DNA of 64,000 nucleotides from Streptomyces broussonetiae. Lineage in GTDB: Bacteria; Actinomycetota; Actinomycetes; Streptomycetales; Streptomycetaceae. The stretch lies in NCBI RefSeq assembly GCF_009796285.1, contig NZ_CP047020.1, forward strand, positions 3,100,001 through 3,164,000, in the 5' to 3' direction. Below, piece after piece: positions 1 to 8,156 of this stretch (position 1 is the stretch's first letter; the number at the start of each line of letters is the position of its first letter). The notes below the pieces were generated by a model. That model searched no databases. It was not told the origin of the DNA and saw only the letters and a list, made by a program, of their open reading frames with translations. A program made the translations under genes and the position numbers.

Positions 1-2544
1 CTCGCCGCGCGCGGACAGCGCCTCGGCGGTGCCCCAGGCGTCGCCGAGGCGGCGGTAGATCTCCAGGGACTCGTCGGCGTCGCGGGCGGCGTCGCCGGCC
101 CAGACGGTGCGGTTGGCGAGCACGTTGGCCCGCATCTGCAGGGCGCCGGCCAGCTCCCACTCGAAGCCGGGGGTGTCCCGGCAGGTCTGCACGGTGGCGT
201 CGATGATCGTGCGCAGCCGCTGCATGCCCTCGGTCATCATGACGGCGTAGAACCACAGCGCGCCCGGGGCCCGGCAGGTCTGCGGCTGTCCGGGCTCGTA
301 CGCCTCGGAGATGGCCTTCAGCTTGGCCCGGGCCTCGGGGGTCTGCCAGGCCTCCAGCTCGGTCTCCATGCAGGCGAGATGACCCAGATGGACGCCGCGC
401 CGGGCTTCGACGAGGACCTCGCCGGTGTAGGGGGGCGGGGTGTCGGTGCAGCGCTGCCGGACCGGGCGGGCCGGGCGCAGGGGGGCCGCGAACGGGTCGG
501 GGCCGAGCGCCATGGCCTCCCGGCACCAGGTGCGGATCTCGATGCGCTGGTCGCGCATCTGCCAGAACCACCCCAGGGACAGCACCAGGCACAGCGCCTC
601 CTGTTCGTCGCCGAGGGCGACGGCGTGCCGCAGGGCGGTGCGCAGGTTCTCGTACTCCAGCTGGAACCGCTCGATGGCGGTGCGCTGCTCGTGGCCGCGC
701 AGCAACGGGTCGGTGGTACGGGCGAGTTCACGGAAGTACGTCAGGTGCGCGCGCTCGGCGTCCGGGCGCCGCCCGGTCTCGGTGAGCCGTTCGGCGGCGT
801 ACTCGGCGACGGTCTCCAGCAGCCGGTAGCGCATCCCGCCGTCGCTCGACGGGGCCGCCACCACCAGGGACTTGTCCACCAGGGAGCCGAGCGCGTCGAG
901 GGCGAAGGGGCCGCACACGGACTCGGCGGCGGCCAGGTCGCAGCCGCCCGCGAAGACCGACAGCCGGGCGAGGACGTCGCGTTCGTCCGCGTCGAGCAGC
1001 TCCCAGGACCAGTCCACGACGGCCCGCAGGGTCTGCTGGCGGGGCAGGACGGTGCGGCTGCCGGAGGTGAGCAGCCGGAAGCGGTCGTCCAGCCGGCCGG
1101 CTATCTGCCGGGGGGTGAGCATCCGCAGCCGGGCCGCGGCCAGCTCGATCGCGAGGGGCAGCCCGTCGAGCCGCCGGCAGATCTCGGCGCAGGCCTGCGG
1201 ATCGTCCGCGGTACGGAACCCGGGCCGGGCCGCCGCGCCCCGCTCGGCGAGCAGCCTGAGCGCGACCGGCTCCGGCAGCGGCTCCACCGGCCGCACCAGC
1301 TCCCCCGGCACCCCGAGCGGTTCGCGGCTGGTGGCGAGCACGACCAGTCCAGGGCAGCGGGCCAGCAGCCGGTCGACCAGGGCGGCCGCGGCCTCCACGA
1401 CATGCTCGCAGTTGTCGAGGACGATCAGCATCCGGCGCCGGGCGCAGTGCTCCAGGAGCCGTTCGAGGGGGTCGTCGTGCCGGTCGGTGACCGCGCGCAT
1501 GTTCTCGACACCGGCACCGTGCAGCACGGTCTCGCGGGCACCGATCGCGGTGAGCACGGCCTGCGGTACGGCCTCGGGGTCGTCCACGGGAGCCAGCTCG
1601 GCCAGCCACACCCCGTCCCGGACGGTGTGCCGTACCGCCTCGGCGGCCTCCTGGGACAGCCGGGTCTTCCCGGCGCCGCCTGGTCCGAGCAGGGTGACCA
1701 GTCTGGCCCGGCCGAGATCGGCACCGATGGCCTCGATGTCGGTTTCCCGGCCCACGAAGGAGGTGAGCCGGGCCGGCAGGTTGCCGAGCGCGGGACTCTC
1801 CGGTTTCCGTGGAGTCTCGTCCGTCAGCAACTCGGTGTGCAGGGCGCGCAGTTCGGGCCCGGGGTCGGCGCCGAGCCGGTCCGCGAGCAGGCGTCGTACG
1901 TCCTCGTAGGCGGCGAGTGCCCGGGCGGGGCGGCCGGTGGCGCGCAGGGCGCGCAGCCGCAGCGCCTGGAGCGGCTCGTCCAGCGGGTTCTCGTCGCACA
2001 GCGCGGTCAGTTCGGGCAGCGCCTGTTCGGCGTGGCCGAGGGCGAGGGCGGCGGTGTGCCGGGCGCGCAGCGCATCCAGGCGGCGGGTCTCCCAGCGGGC
2101 CGCCTCGGCGGTGTGGTCCGGCAGGTCGGCGAGGGCGGGGCCGCGCCACAGGGCGAGCGCGTCGTCGAGGACGGCGGCGGCCTTGGCCGGGTCCGCGTCG
2201 GCGAGCGCGGCGAGGCCGTCGCCGGTCAGCCGATCGAAGCGGACGAGGTCGATGTCGTCACCGGCGGCGGCGATCCGGTAGCCGCCGTCGGCGGAGGCGA
2301 CGGCGTCCGCGCCAAGAGCCCGGCGCAGCCGGCCCACGAGCGCCTGCAGCGCACCGGCCGCGTCGGCGGGCGGGTCGGCGCCCCACACCTCCTCCACGAG
2401 CACGCCCACGGGCACGGTCCGCCCGGCCCTGAGCGCGAGCACACTCAGCAGGGTACGAAGCCGCGCCCCGCCGACCGGGACGGCCGTGCCGTCGGGGCGA
2501 AGTACCTGGGTGGTGCCGAGAAGCCGATAACGCACGGGGTCCAT
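1..2544 (-). CDS. AfsR/SARP-family transcriptional regulator with NB-ARC ATPase and TPR-like region (3' end outside window)
   Basis: Reading leftward from an ATG at 2544, the frame stays open to the window edge, so the C-terminus is missing. Residues about 1-95 form an OmpR-type winged helix (VRYRLLGTTQVLRPDG, then VEEVWG and LQALVGRLRRALG). A bacterial transcriptional activation domain follows. A Walker A motif GPGGAGKTR is encoded near 1,670, then LDNCEH, a Walker B-like element, LATSREPL, and GLPLAIELAAARL typical of NB-ARC. The remainder is alpha-helical and TPR-like. The family couples nucleotide-dependent signalling to activation of antibiotic genes. No biosynthetic cluster adjoins it inside the window, so its targets are unknown. 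The gene is monocistronic as far as can be seen. Confidence 0.9.
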   Translation of the reverse strand, partial: MDPVRYRLLGTTQVLRPDGTAVPVGGARLRTLLSVLALRAGRTVPVGVLVEEVWGADPPADAAGALQALVGRLRRALGADAVASADGGYRIAAAGDDIDLVRFDRLTGDGLAALADADPAKAAAVLDDALALWRGPALADLPDHTAEAARWETRRLDALRARHTAALALGHAEQALPELTALCDENPLDEPLQALRLRALRATGRPARALAAYEDVRRLLADRLGADPGPELRALHTELLTDETPRKPESPALGNLPARLTSFVGRETDIEAIGADLGRARLVTLLGPGGAGKTRLSQEAAEAVRHTVRDGVWLAELAPVDDPEAVPQAVLTAIGARETVLHGAGVENMRAVTDRHDDPLERLLEHCARRRMLIVLDNCEHVVEAAAALVDRLLARCPGLVVLATSREPLGVPGELVRPVEPLPEPVALRLLAERGAAARPGFRTADDPQACAEICRRLDGLPLAIELAAARLRMLTPRQIAGRLDDRFRLLTSGSRTVLPRQQTLRAVVDWSWELLDADERDVLARLSVFAGGCDLAAAESVCGPFALDALGSLVDKSLVVAAPSSDGGMRYRLLETVAEYAAERLTETGRRPDAERAHLTYFRELARTTDPLLRGHEQRTAIERFQLEYENLRTALRHAVALGDEQEALCLVLSLGWFWQMRDQRIEIRTWCREAMALGPDPFAAPLRPARPVRQRCTDTPPPYTGEVLVEARRGVHLGHLACMETELEAWQTPEARAKLKAISEAYEPGQPQTCRAPGALWFYAVMMTEGMQRLRTIIDATVQTCRDTPGFEWELAGALQMRANVLANRTVWAGDAARDADESLEIYRRLGDAWGTAEALSARGE

Positions 2545-2579
2545 TGTCCCTGGGGACGACCGGGCGCGGCTTGTGGATT

Positions 2580-2831
2580 TCAGATGCGCATGAACCGGGA
2601 GGAGTCGAGGGTGAGGGTCTGGTCGGCGACGGGAACCTCGATCTGGTCGCCGAATACCCCGGACCCACGGTGCTGGTACTCGCCGTCGGTGAGCCGGGTC
2701 AGGAGCGTCCACCGGGCGGTGAGCACGTCAACGATCAGGTAGGCCGGAATGCCACGCAACGCGTAATGACCGGGCTTCGCGCTGTAGTCCCGGCAGGAAC
2801 CCCAGCCGATCCGCAGGACGTTCCCCCCACA
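2580..2831 (-). pseudogene. 3' fragment of a Uma2/DUF820-type endonuclease
   Basis: The minus strand encodes about 83 codons resembling the C-terminal half of Uma2 family proteins (PD-(D/E)XK-like fold). It has KPGHYALRGIPAYLIVD, a variant of the family pattern of a Lys and Tyr followed by a hydrophobic strand, and ends in the usual VADQTLTLDSSRF. Reading upstream, an in-frame TGA at 2832-2834 is met and there is no suitable start. The N-terminal half with its catalytic acidic residues is absent. Uma2 copies are numerous in Streptomyces, so decay of one copy is plausible. It lies between the divergently transcribed AfsR-like gene and the M50 protease gene. Confidence 0.7.
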
Positions 2832-2884
2832 TCACCGGTACGGTCGACCCCGGCCCACCCGAGACACCAGCAGGAGTCCTCCCC

Positions 2885-3685
2885 ATGACCACCGCCACCA
2901 CGCGCCGCGGCGACCACCGGGTCAGTCCCGTGTTCCTCGGGATCCTGGCCGTGACGGCGGTGACGGGCTGGGCCACCTGGACGGGGTACGCGACGCAGCG
3001 GGGCGTCGCGGTGTTCCTGTTCGTGACGGCGGCCTGGATCGTCTCCCTGTGCCTGCACGAGTACGCGCACGCCCGCACCGCCCTGCACAGCGGGGACATC
3101 ACGGTGGGCGCCAAGGGCTACCTCACGCTGAATCCGCTCAAGTACACGCACGCGCTGCTGAGCATCGTGCTGCCGGTGGTCTTCCTGGTCATGGGCGGGA
3201 TCGGGCTGCCCGGCGGCGCGGTGTTCATCGAGCGGAGCCGGATCCGGGGCCGCTGGAAGCACAGCCTGGTCTCGGCGGCGGGCCCGCTGACCAACGTGCT
3301 GTTCGCGGCCGTGTGCACCGCGCCCTTCTGGCTGCACGCGCTGGACGGCGTGCCCGCCGACTTCCGCTTCGCACTGGGCTTCCTGGCCCTGCTCCAGGTG
3401 ACGGCCGCGATCCTGAACTTCCTGCCGGTGCCCGGCCTGGACGGCTACGGCGTCCTCGAGCCCTGGCTGTCGTACCAGGTCAAGCGCCAGCTGGCGCCGT
3501 ACGCGCCGTTCGGGCTGCTGTTCGTGTTCGCGCTGCTGTGGGTGCCGTCGATCAACACCGCGTTCTTCGACACGATCGACGCGATCCTGCGCGGCCTCGG
3601 CGTCGACGACTACTCGCGCTACTGCGGCCAGGAGCTGTACCGCTTCTGGCGCGGCACGCCGGAGGTGTGCGCGGTCAGCCCGTGA
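2885..3685 (+). CDS. Site-2 protease (M50) family membrane metalloprotease
   Basis: A 266-residue polytopic membrane protein. The zinc-binding HEXXH motif is HEYAH at residues 58-62, inside a transmembrane helix. The second M50 signature, an N-P-D-G-like element, appears as NFLPVPGLDG at about 178-187 and supplies the third zinc ligand. Short loops and five to six hydrophobic segments fit the compact rhomboid-neighbour type of S2P proteins rather than RseP, since no PDZ domain is visible. Family members cleave membrane-bound regulators, but no partner anti-sigma gene adjoins this one. An AGGAG Shine-Dalgarno lies near 2873. The 3' end overlaps the convergent small membrane gene by 11 bp. Confidence 0.88.
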   Translation: MTTATTRRGDHRVSPVFLGILAVTAVTGWATWTGYATQRGVAVFLFVTAAWIVSLCLHEYAHARTALHSGDITVGAKGYLTLNPLKYTHALLSIVLPVVFLVMGGIGLPGGAVFIERSRIRGRWKHSLVSAAGPLTNVLFAAVCTAPFWLHALDGVPADFRFALGFLALLQVTAAILNFLPVPGLDGYGVLEPWLSYQVKRQLAPYAPFGLLFVFALLWVPSINTAFFDTIDAILRGLGVDDYSRYCGQELYRFWRGTPEVCAVSP

Positions 3686-3866
3686 CGGACTTGCCCCGCT
3701 GCGACGCCTGCCGGCCGCGCTTGACGTAGTACCAGGTCATGTTGGACGCCAGGCCCGCCAGCAGCACCCAGACGATCCCCACCCAGCTGCCCTGGGCGAA
3801 GGAGACGACGGCGGCGGCCACGGCGAGGACGCAGACGACGAGGGGGTAGAGGGCGATGCGGGGCAT
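3675..3866 (-). CDS. Small two-helix membrane protein of unknown function
   Basis: A 63-residue protein with two hydrophobic segments (about residues 5-22 and 28-45) and a basic C-terminal tail (VKRGRQASQRGKS). I do not recognise a family. Third-position G/C bias in this frame and a plausible AGGAGCC ribosome site support translation. It runs in the same direction as the F420 reductase gene upstream but is separated from it by a 106-bp gap containing a long inverted repeat, so co-transcription is uncertain. Its stop overlaps the end of the convergent M50 protease gene. Confidence 0.65.
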   Translation of the reverse strand: MPRIALYPLVVCVLAVAAAVVSFAQGSWVGIVWVLLAGLASNMTWYYVKRGRQASQRGKSVTG

Positions 3867-3894
3867 GGGGAGTGGGCTCCTGTCGGATCCTGTC

Positions 3895-3957
3895 GGGGGA
3901 CACTGCTCGGAACTGCACGAACTGCTTCACGCGTTCCTTCGCCGACCAGTGTCCCCC
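3895..3957. repeat. 11-bp perfect inverted repeat with 41-bp loop
   Basis: GGGGGACACTG at 3895-3905 is exactly complementary to CAGTGTCCCCC at 3947-3957. It lies downstream of npdG and just upstream of the small membrane gene. It could be an attenuator, a terminator without a T-run, or an operator. TGTCGG also occurs twice just before the left arm. Confidence 0.6.
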
Positions 3958-3972
3958 ATGGCCCCGGCCCGC

Positions 3973-4686
3973 TCACACGTCGGTGACGCGGAGCCCGGCG
4001 TGTGCCTTGTAGCGGCGGTTGACGGAGATCAGGTTCGCGACGAGCGACTCGACCTGGTGGGCGTTGCGCAGCCGCCCGGCGAAGACGCCGCGCATGCCGG
4101 GGATGCGCCCGGCGAGGGCCTGCACGATCTCCACGTCGGCGCGCGCCTCGCCGAGCACCATCACATCGGTGTCGATCTGCTCGATCTCCGGGTCCTCCAG
4201 CAGTACGGCCGACAGGTGGTGGAAGGCTGCGGTGACCCGGGAGTCGGGCAGCAGGGCGGCGGCCTGCTGGGCGGCGCTGCCCTCCTGCGGCTTCAGCGCG
4301 TAGGCGCCCTGCTTGTCGAAGCCGAGCGGGTTGACACAGTCCACGACGAGCTTGCCGGCCAGCTCCGCGCGCAGGGACTCGAGGAGCGTGCCGTGCCCCT
4401 CCCACGGGACGGCGACGATCACGATGTCACTGCGGCGCGCGGCCTCGGCGTTGGCGGCGCCCTCGATGCCGTACCCCAGCTCCTCGGCCGCGGTCCGGGC
4501 CCGCTCGGTGGCCCGCGAGCCGATGATCACCTTCTGGCCGGCCCGGGCGAGCCGGTAGGCGAGGCCCTTGCCCTGCGGGCCGGTGCCGCCGAGCACGCCG
4601 ACGACCAGCCCGGAGACGTCGGGCAGGTCCCAGGGGTCCTTGGCGGGGGCCTTCGCGGGGGTCTGTGCGCTGTCGGTAGAGGTCAT
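3973..4686 (-). CDS. npdG: NADPH:F420 oxidoreductase (F420-dependent NADP reductase)
   Basis: 237 residues. The enzyme transfers hydride between NADPH and coenzyme F420, supplying F420H2 to F420-dependent oxidoreductases in the cytosol. The Rossmann signature GVLGGTGPQGKG is at about 30-41, followed by IIGSR at about 55-58, where Ser-Arg binds the NADP phosphate. Later family blocks are VPWEGH, VVDCVNPLGF and AAFHHLSA. The first 20 residues are a Pro/Ala-rich extension common in Streptomyces. An LLM-type F420-dependent oxidoreductase is encoded at 51.8 kb and is a possible consumer of the reduced cofactor. Confidence 0.92.
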   Translation of the reverse strand: MTSTDSAQTPAKAPAKDPWDLPDVSGLVVGVLGGTGPQGKGLAYRLARAGQKVIIGSRATERARTAAEELGYGIEGAANAEAARRSDIVIVAVPWEGHGTLLESLRAELAGKLVVDCVNPLGFDKQGAYALKPQEGSAAQQAAALLPDSRVTAAFHHLSAVLLEDPEIEQIDTDVMVLGEARADVEIVQALAGRIPGMRGVFAGRLRNAHQVESLVANLISVNRRYKAHAGLRVTDV

Positions 4687-4724
4687 GCGCCGACTCTACG
4701 TCCGTGGCACGGACGGCACCGGCC

Positions 4725-5801
4725 TCAGGTGAGCCGCGTCACGGGCACCCGGCGGAAGGTGATCGTCTCGTAGGCGCCGAAGTCCCCCGTCTCGTAGAGG
4801 AGTCCGACGGTGCGCCGGTCGACGCGGACCAGGTCGGAGTAGGCGGCGGGCAGTCCGTCGGCGGTGAACGCCGGGCGCCAGGTGGTGCCGGCGTCGGTGG
4901 AGGCGCGGATGGTCATCAGGGCACGGTGCTCGGGGTCGGCCGGGCCCGAGTACAGGAGCAGGTCGGGGTCGCGGAGCTGGAGGACGCAGGCCTCGCAGAC
5001 GGGGGCGACGAGCCCGGCCTGCGGGCGGAAGGGCTTGACGAGGGTGCGGCCGCCGTCGGCGGAGTGGGCGTCGGCGCGGCTGCCGGGGGAACTGCCCGAT
5101 TCGTTGCGGGTGTTGAAGTAGACGCGCCCGTCGGGGAGTTCGGCCGCGGTGGTCTCGTTCACATTGAGGTGGCCGTCGGTGTTCTCGTCGACGTACCCGA
5201 GGTACCAGCTCTCGCCGCGGTCGTCGCTGAGCAGGCAGTGGCCGCTGTGGTACTTCGCCTCGGCGCCGGTGTCGGTGCCGGTGGGCGGCAGGGTGTGGTT
5301 GGCCGGGACGAGCACGCGCCCCGAGGCGAGCTGCAGGGCGTGCCCGGGGGTGGTGGCGTACCAGCGCCAGCCGGGCCGCTTCACCTGCGCGGTGATCTCC
5401 CTCGGCGCGGACCAGGTCAGGCCGTCGTCGTCGCTGTGCTGCACCCACACCCGGCGCCCGTCGGCGTCCTTGACCTGCCCGCGCAGGATGGCGTCCTCGG
5501 TGGCACAGGCCGCGGCCCGGACGTGCACGAGCAGGACGCGGCCGGTGTCGAGGACGACGGGGGCGGGGTTGCCGGCGAGGCCGGTGCCGTTGTCCGCGGC
5601 GACCGTGAGCGGGCCCCAGGTGCGCCCGCCGTCGGTGGACCGCCTGAGCACGATGTCGATGTGGCCGTGGTCGGCGGCGGAGTCGTGGCGGCCCTCGCAG
5701 AAGGCGAGCAGCGTGCCGGCGCCGGTGACCACGATCGCCGGGATCCGGAAGCCGGCGTAGCCCTCGTGTCCGGCGCGGAAGGGAACGGTGGCCTCGGTCA
5801 T
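4725..5801 (-). CDS. Sialidase-like BNR-repeat (exo-alpha-sialidase family) protein
   Basis: 358 residues from the ATG at 5801, chosen because GAGGAG sits 9 nt upstream. A GTG/ATG further upstream would add about 12 residues without a ribosome site. The N-terminus has the arginine-triad motif FRIP (about 18-21). Four Asp-box repeats are visible: STDGGRTW (about 55-62), SDDDGLTW, SDDRGESW and STDAGTTW, which together mark a six-bladed propeller. GH33 enzymes release terminal sialic acids. No signal peptide or transmembrane segment is present, which is unusual for a bacterial sialidase and argues for a cytoplasmic or non-classical role. No sialic-acid uptake genes are nearby. Confidence 0.85.
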   Translation of the reverse strand: MTEATVPFRAGHEGYAGFRIPAIVVTGAGTLLAFCEGRHDSAADHGHIDIVLRRSTDGGRTWGPLTVAADNGTGLAGNPAPVVLDTGRVLLVHVRAAACATEDAILRGQVKDADGRRVWVQHSDDDGLTWSAPREITAQVKRPGWRWYATTPGHALQLASGRVLVPANHTLPPTGTDTGAEAKYHSGHCLLSDDRGESWYLGYVDENTDGHLNVNETTAAELPDGRVYFNTRNESGSSPGSRADAHSADGGRTLVKPFRPQAGLVAPVCEACVLQLRDPDLLLYSGPADPEHRALMTIRASTDAGTTWRPAFTADGLPAAYSDLVRVDRRTVGLLYETGDFGAYETITFRRVPVTRLT

Positions 5802-5907
5802 GGGGCGGCTCCTCGGTTCGGGCGGGGACGGATGCATGTCCCCGGGACGGGCGAATTCCAGGTGAACTCCGCGTCACGAGTGGCCGGTTGCGGCAGGATG
5901 CGGTCGC

Positions 5908-6510
5908 ATGGACGCCGTACGGGTCGCGTTGCTGCGGGAAGTGCTCACCGGGACGGAGTGGCTGGGGGCCACCCGGAGGTTCGCGGGGGTACTGCGCGGG
6001 TCGGTGGTGGCGCACGGGGGCGGACTGCTGCTCGTCGGCACGCCGGAGTACGAGCCGTGGCATCTGGCGGCGCATCTGGTGGACGAAGCCGCGTGGTCGG
6101 GTACGCCGGAGCTGGCGCCGACGCTCGTACGGCACCGGGCGCGCCCTTGCGACCCGCCCCATCTGGCCGTCGGACCGGGCCGGATCGAGGCGGCGCGCCG
6201 GGGCGAGACCCTGCTGGTCGTCGCGCCCGAGGAGCCGGCCGCGCTGCTTGACCGGGTGCACGATGCCCGCCGGGCCGGGGTGACGGTGCTCGCGCTGGGG
6301 GCGGCCGGGGGCGAGCTGGCCGCGATGGCACACGACACGCTGGCCGTACCCGAAGGCGCGGAACTGGACCTGGACAGCGTGCAGCACCTGGTCAGCGCGG
6401 CGGCGGGGGAGAACGCGGGCGGGGTCTCCGCGCGCGGGCGGCGGAGTCTGCGGGACCGCCTGTCGCGGCTCGCGGAGGTCCTGACGGCGCCGCCCCCCTC
6501 CCCTTGGTGA
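5908..6510 (+). CDS. Conserved hypothetical protein, possible SIS-like fold
   Basis: 200 residues, soluble. I do not recognise a named family. The middle (LLLVGTPEYEPWHLAAHLVDEA, then RGETLLVVAPEEPAALLDRVHDARRAGVTVLALGA) alternates hydrophobic strands and helices in a way reminiscent of sugar-isomerase (SIS) domains, but this is inference. The start is probably leaderless: an AGGAT-like -10 lies about 8 nt before the ATG. The tail (last 25 residues) is Arg/Pro-rich. It is followed after 61 bp by a co-directional MFS gene. Confidence 0.7.
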   Translation: MDAVRVALLREVLTGTEWLGATRRFAGVLRGSVVAHGGGLLLVGTPEYEPWHLAAHLVDEAAWSGTPELAPTLVRHRARPCDPPHLAVGPGRIEAARRGETLLVVAPEEPAALLDRVHDARRAGVTVLALGAAGGELAAMAHDTLAVPEGAELDLDSVQHLVSAAAGENAGGVSARGRRSLRDRLSRLAEVLTAPPPSPW

Positions 6511-6571
6511 CCTTCCCGGTGGGCGGGGAAAAGCAGTTGCCCCGTCCCCGGCATGGGCCGAGCATGCATCG

Positions 6572-7864
6572 GTGGCCCGTGCCCTCCTTCCCGACCTCTC
6601 CCCCTGGAAGGCCTCCAAGGACTTCCGTCGGCTCTGGACGTCAGGGCTGATCAGCAACTTCGGCAGCTTCCTGACGCTGGTCGCGCTTCCCGTCCAGCTC
6701 AAGGACCTCACCGGTTCCGCGGCGGCGGTCGGCGCGATCGGTGCCGTGGAGCTTTTACCGCTCATCGTCTGCGGCCTGTACGGCGGCGCCCTCGCCGACG
6801 CCCTCGACAAACGGAAGCTCATCGTGCGCACGGAGGCCGGACAGGGTCTGCTCAGCGCGGTCCTGCTGGTCAACGCCCTGCTCCCGCACCCCGCGGTCTG
6901 GCCGCTGTACGCCATCGCCGCGCTCTCCTGCGCCCTGGGTTCCGTCCAGCGCCCGGCACTGGACTCGCTGTGGCCCAGGATCGTCGCCCACGCCGACATG
7001 CCCGCCGCGGCCTCGCTGAACTCGCTGCGCTGGACCGTCGGCGGAGTCGCGGGCCCGGCGGTCGCGGGCGTGGTCGTCGCCTACGCGGGCCTCGGCTGGG
7101 CCTACGCCGCCGACCTGCTGACCTTCGTCGTGTCGGTGGCGTACATCGTGCGGATCGCCCCCTCCCCCACCGTCGCCGAGGCGTCGAAGCCCTCGCTGAA
7201 CGCCATCCTGGAAGGCGCCCGGTACGCGTGGAGCCGTAAGGAACTCCTCGGCACCTACGTCGTCGACCTCGCGGCGATGTTCCTGGCCATGCCGCTCGCG
7301 GTGCTGCCGTTCCTCGCCGACGAGCTGCACGCCGACTGGGCGCTCGGGCTGATGTACGCCGCCCTTCCGGCCGGCTCCCTGCTGGTGAGCCTGACCAGCG
7401 GCTGGGCCTCCCGGGTGCACCGGCACGGGCTGATGGTGGTGGTGTCGGCCATGGGCTGGGGCCTGGCGGTGGCGGCGGCCGGGGTATGCGGGAACGTGTG
7501 GCTGGTCCTCGTCTTCCTGACCGTCGGCGGCGGCTTCGACATGGTCTCCGGGGTCTTCCGGGCCGCCATGTGGAACCAGACGATCCCGGACGAGCTGCGC
7601 GGCCGGCTCGCCGGGATCGAGCTGCTGTCCTACTCGGTCGGCCCGCAGCTCGGCCAGGTCCGGGCGGGTGGCCTGGCCGCCTGGGCGGGCGTACGGACCT
7701 CCGTCGCCCTGGGCGGGCTGGCGTGCGCGGGCGCGATGGGCCTGCTCGCGCTGTGCCTGCCGGGGCTCATGACGTACGACGCCCGGACCAACGCGCATGC
7801 GGTACGGATGCGCGAGCGGCGCGCCGCCACCGAACCGGCCGTGAGCCGGTCGGCCGTGGACTGA
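6572..7864 (+). CDS. MFS transporter (EntS/MFS_3-type exporter) with a TTA codon
   Basis: 430 residues with about twelve hydrophobic segments, starting at GTG 6572. The sequence (SKDFRRLWTSGLISNFGSF near the N-terminus, LYGGALADALDKRK at the loop 2-3 signature) matches the MFS_3 group that includes enterobactin exporter EntS. Substrates are usually siderophores or antibiotics. The actual substrate is unknown. Leu62 is encoded by TTA (6755-6757), the only in-frame TTA I found in this window. In Streptomyces this codon makes expression depend on the bldA tRNA. No iron-transport genes adjoin. Confidence 0.88.
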   Translation: MARALLPDLSPWKASKDFRRLWTSGLISNFGSFLTLVALPVQLKDLTGSAAAVGAIGAVELLPLIVCGLYGGALADALDKRKLIVRTEAGQGLLSAVLLVNALLPHPAVWPLYAIAALSCALGSVQRPALDSLWPRIVAHADMPAAASLNSLRWTVGGVAGPAVAGVVVAYAGLGWAYAADLLTFVVSVAYIVRIAPSPTVAEASKPSLNAILEGARYAWSRKELLGTYVVDLAAMFLAMPLAVLPFLADELHADWALGLMYAALPAGSLLVSLTSGWASRVHRHGLMVVVSAMGWGLAVAAAGVCGNVWLVLVFLTVGGGFDMVSGVFRAAMWNQTIPDELRGRLAGIELLSYSVGPQLGQVRAGGLAAWAGVRTSVALGGLACAGAMGLLALCLPGLMTYDARTNAHAVRMRERRAATEPAVSRSAVD

Positions 7865-8098
7865 TCACTCCTCGCCGGTGTCCCGGGGCGCGGACGCGTC
7901 GTGCCAGCGCGGGTCGGTCTCCCACTCGAGGTTGCGTTCCCTGGCGGTCTCCATCGCCCGCTGGGCCTCCTCGGGTGAGGTGTACGGCCCGAAGCGGTCC
8001 TTGGCCGGGCACTCCGGGCCCTCCTCGACCTTCTTGTGCTCCAGGCAGTAGTACCACTCGCCCGGCTTGCCGACGGTGCGCTTCTTGAACAGGGCCAT
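7865..8098 (-). CDS. Small conserved protein next to map (SPOR-like annotation in relatives)
   Basis: 77 residues, from the ATG at 8098 preceded by AGGAG. A longer upstream extension in this frame is non-coding. It begins [27 protein letters not shown] and has the element [16 protein letters not shown], which resembles the strand-helix of SPOR-type repeats. That resemblance is weak. It is divergent from the methionine aminopeptidase gene, with only 58 bp between the two starts, so the promoters must overlap. Function unknown. Confidence 0.75.
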   Translation of the reverse strand: MALFKKRTVGKPGEWYYCLEHKKVEEGPECPAKDRFGPYTSPEEAQRAMETARERNLEWETDPRWHDASAPRDTGEE

Positions 8099-8143
8099 GA
8101 ACAGCTCCTCTCGCCACGGACATGTTCCCCCATCCCGGCTGGA

Positions 8144-8149
8144 TAGACT
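8144..8149 (+). promoter_or_regulatory. Probable -10 element for leaderless map transcript
   Basis: TAGACT lies 7 nt before the map ATG at 8157, the spacing expected when the transcript starts at the initiation codon. No Shine-Dalgarno is visible in front of this start. Confidence 0.5.
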
Positions 8150-8156
8150 CGCTGGC

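Noticed and set aside
379..2742. A 787-codon open frame on the plus strand opposite the AfsR-like gene
   Set aside because: It is the antisense shadow of a strongly recognisable regulator, with Gly/Val/Arg-rich composition and no domain. GC-rich DNA keeps such frames open.
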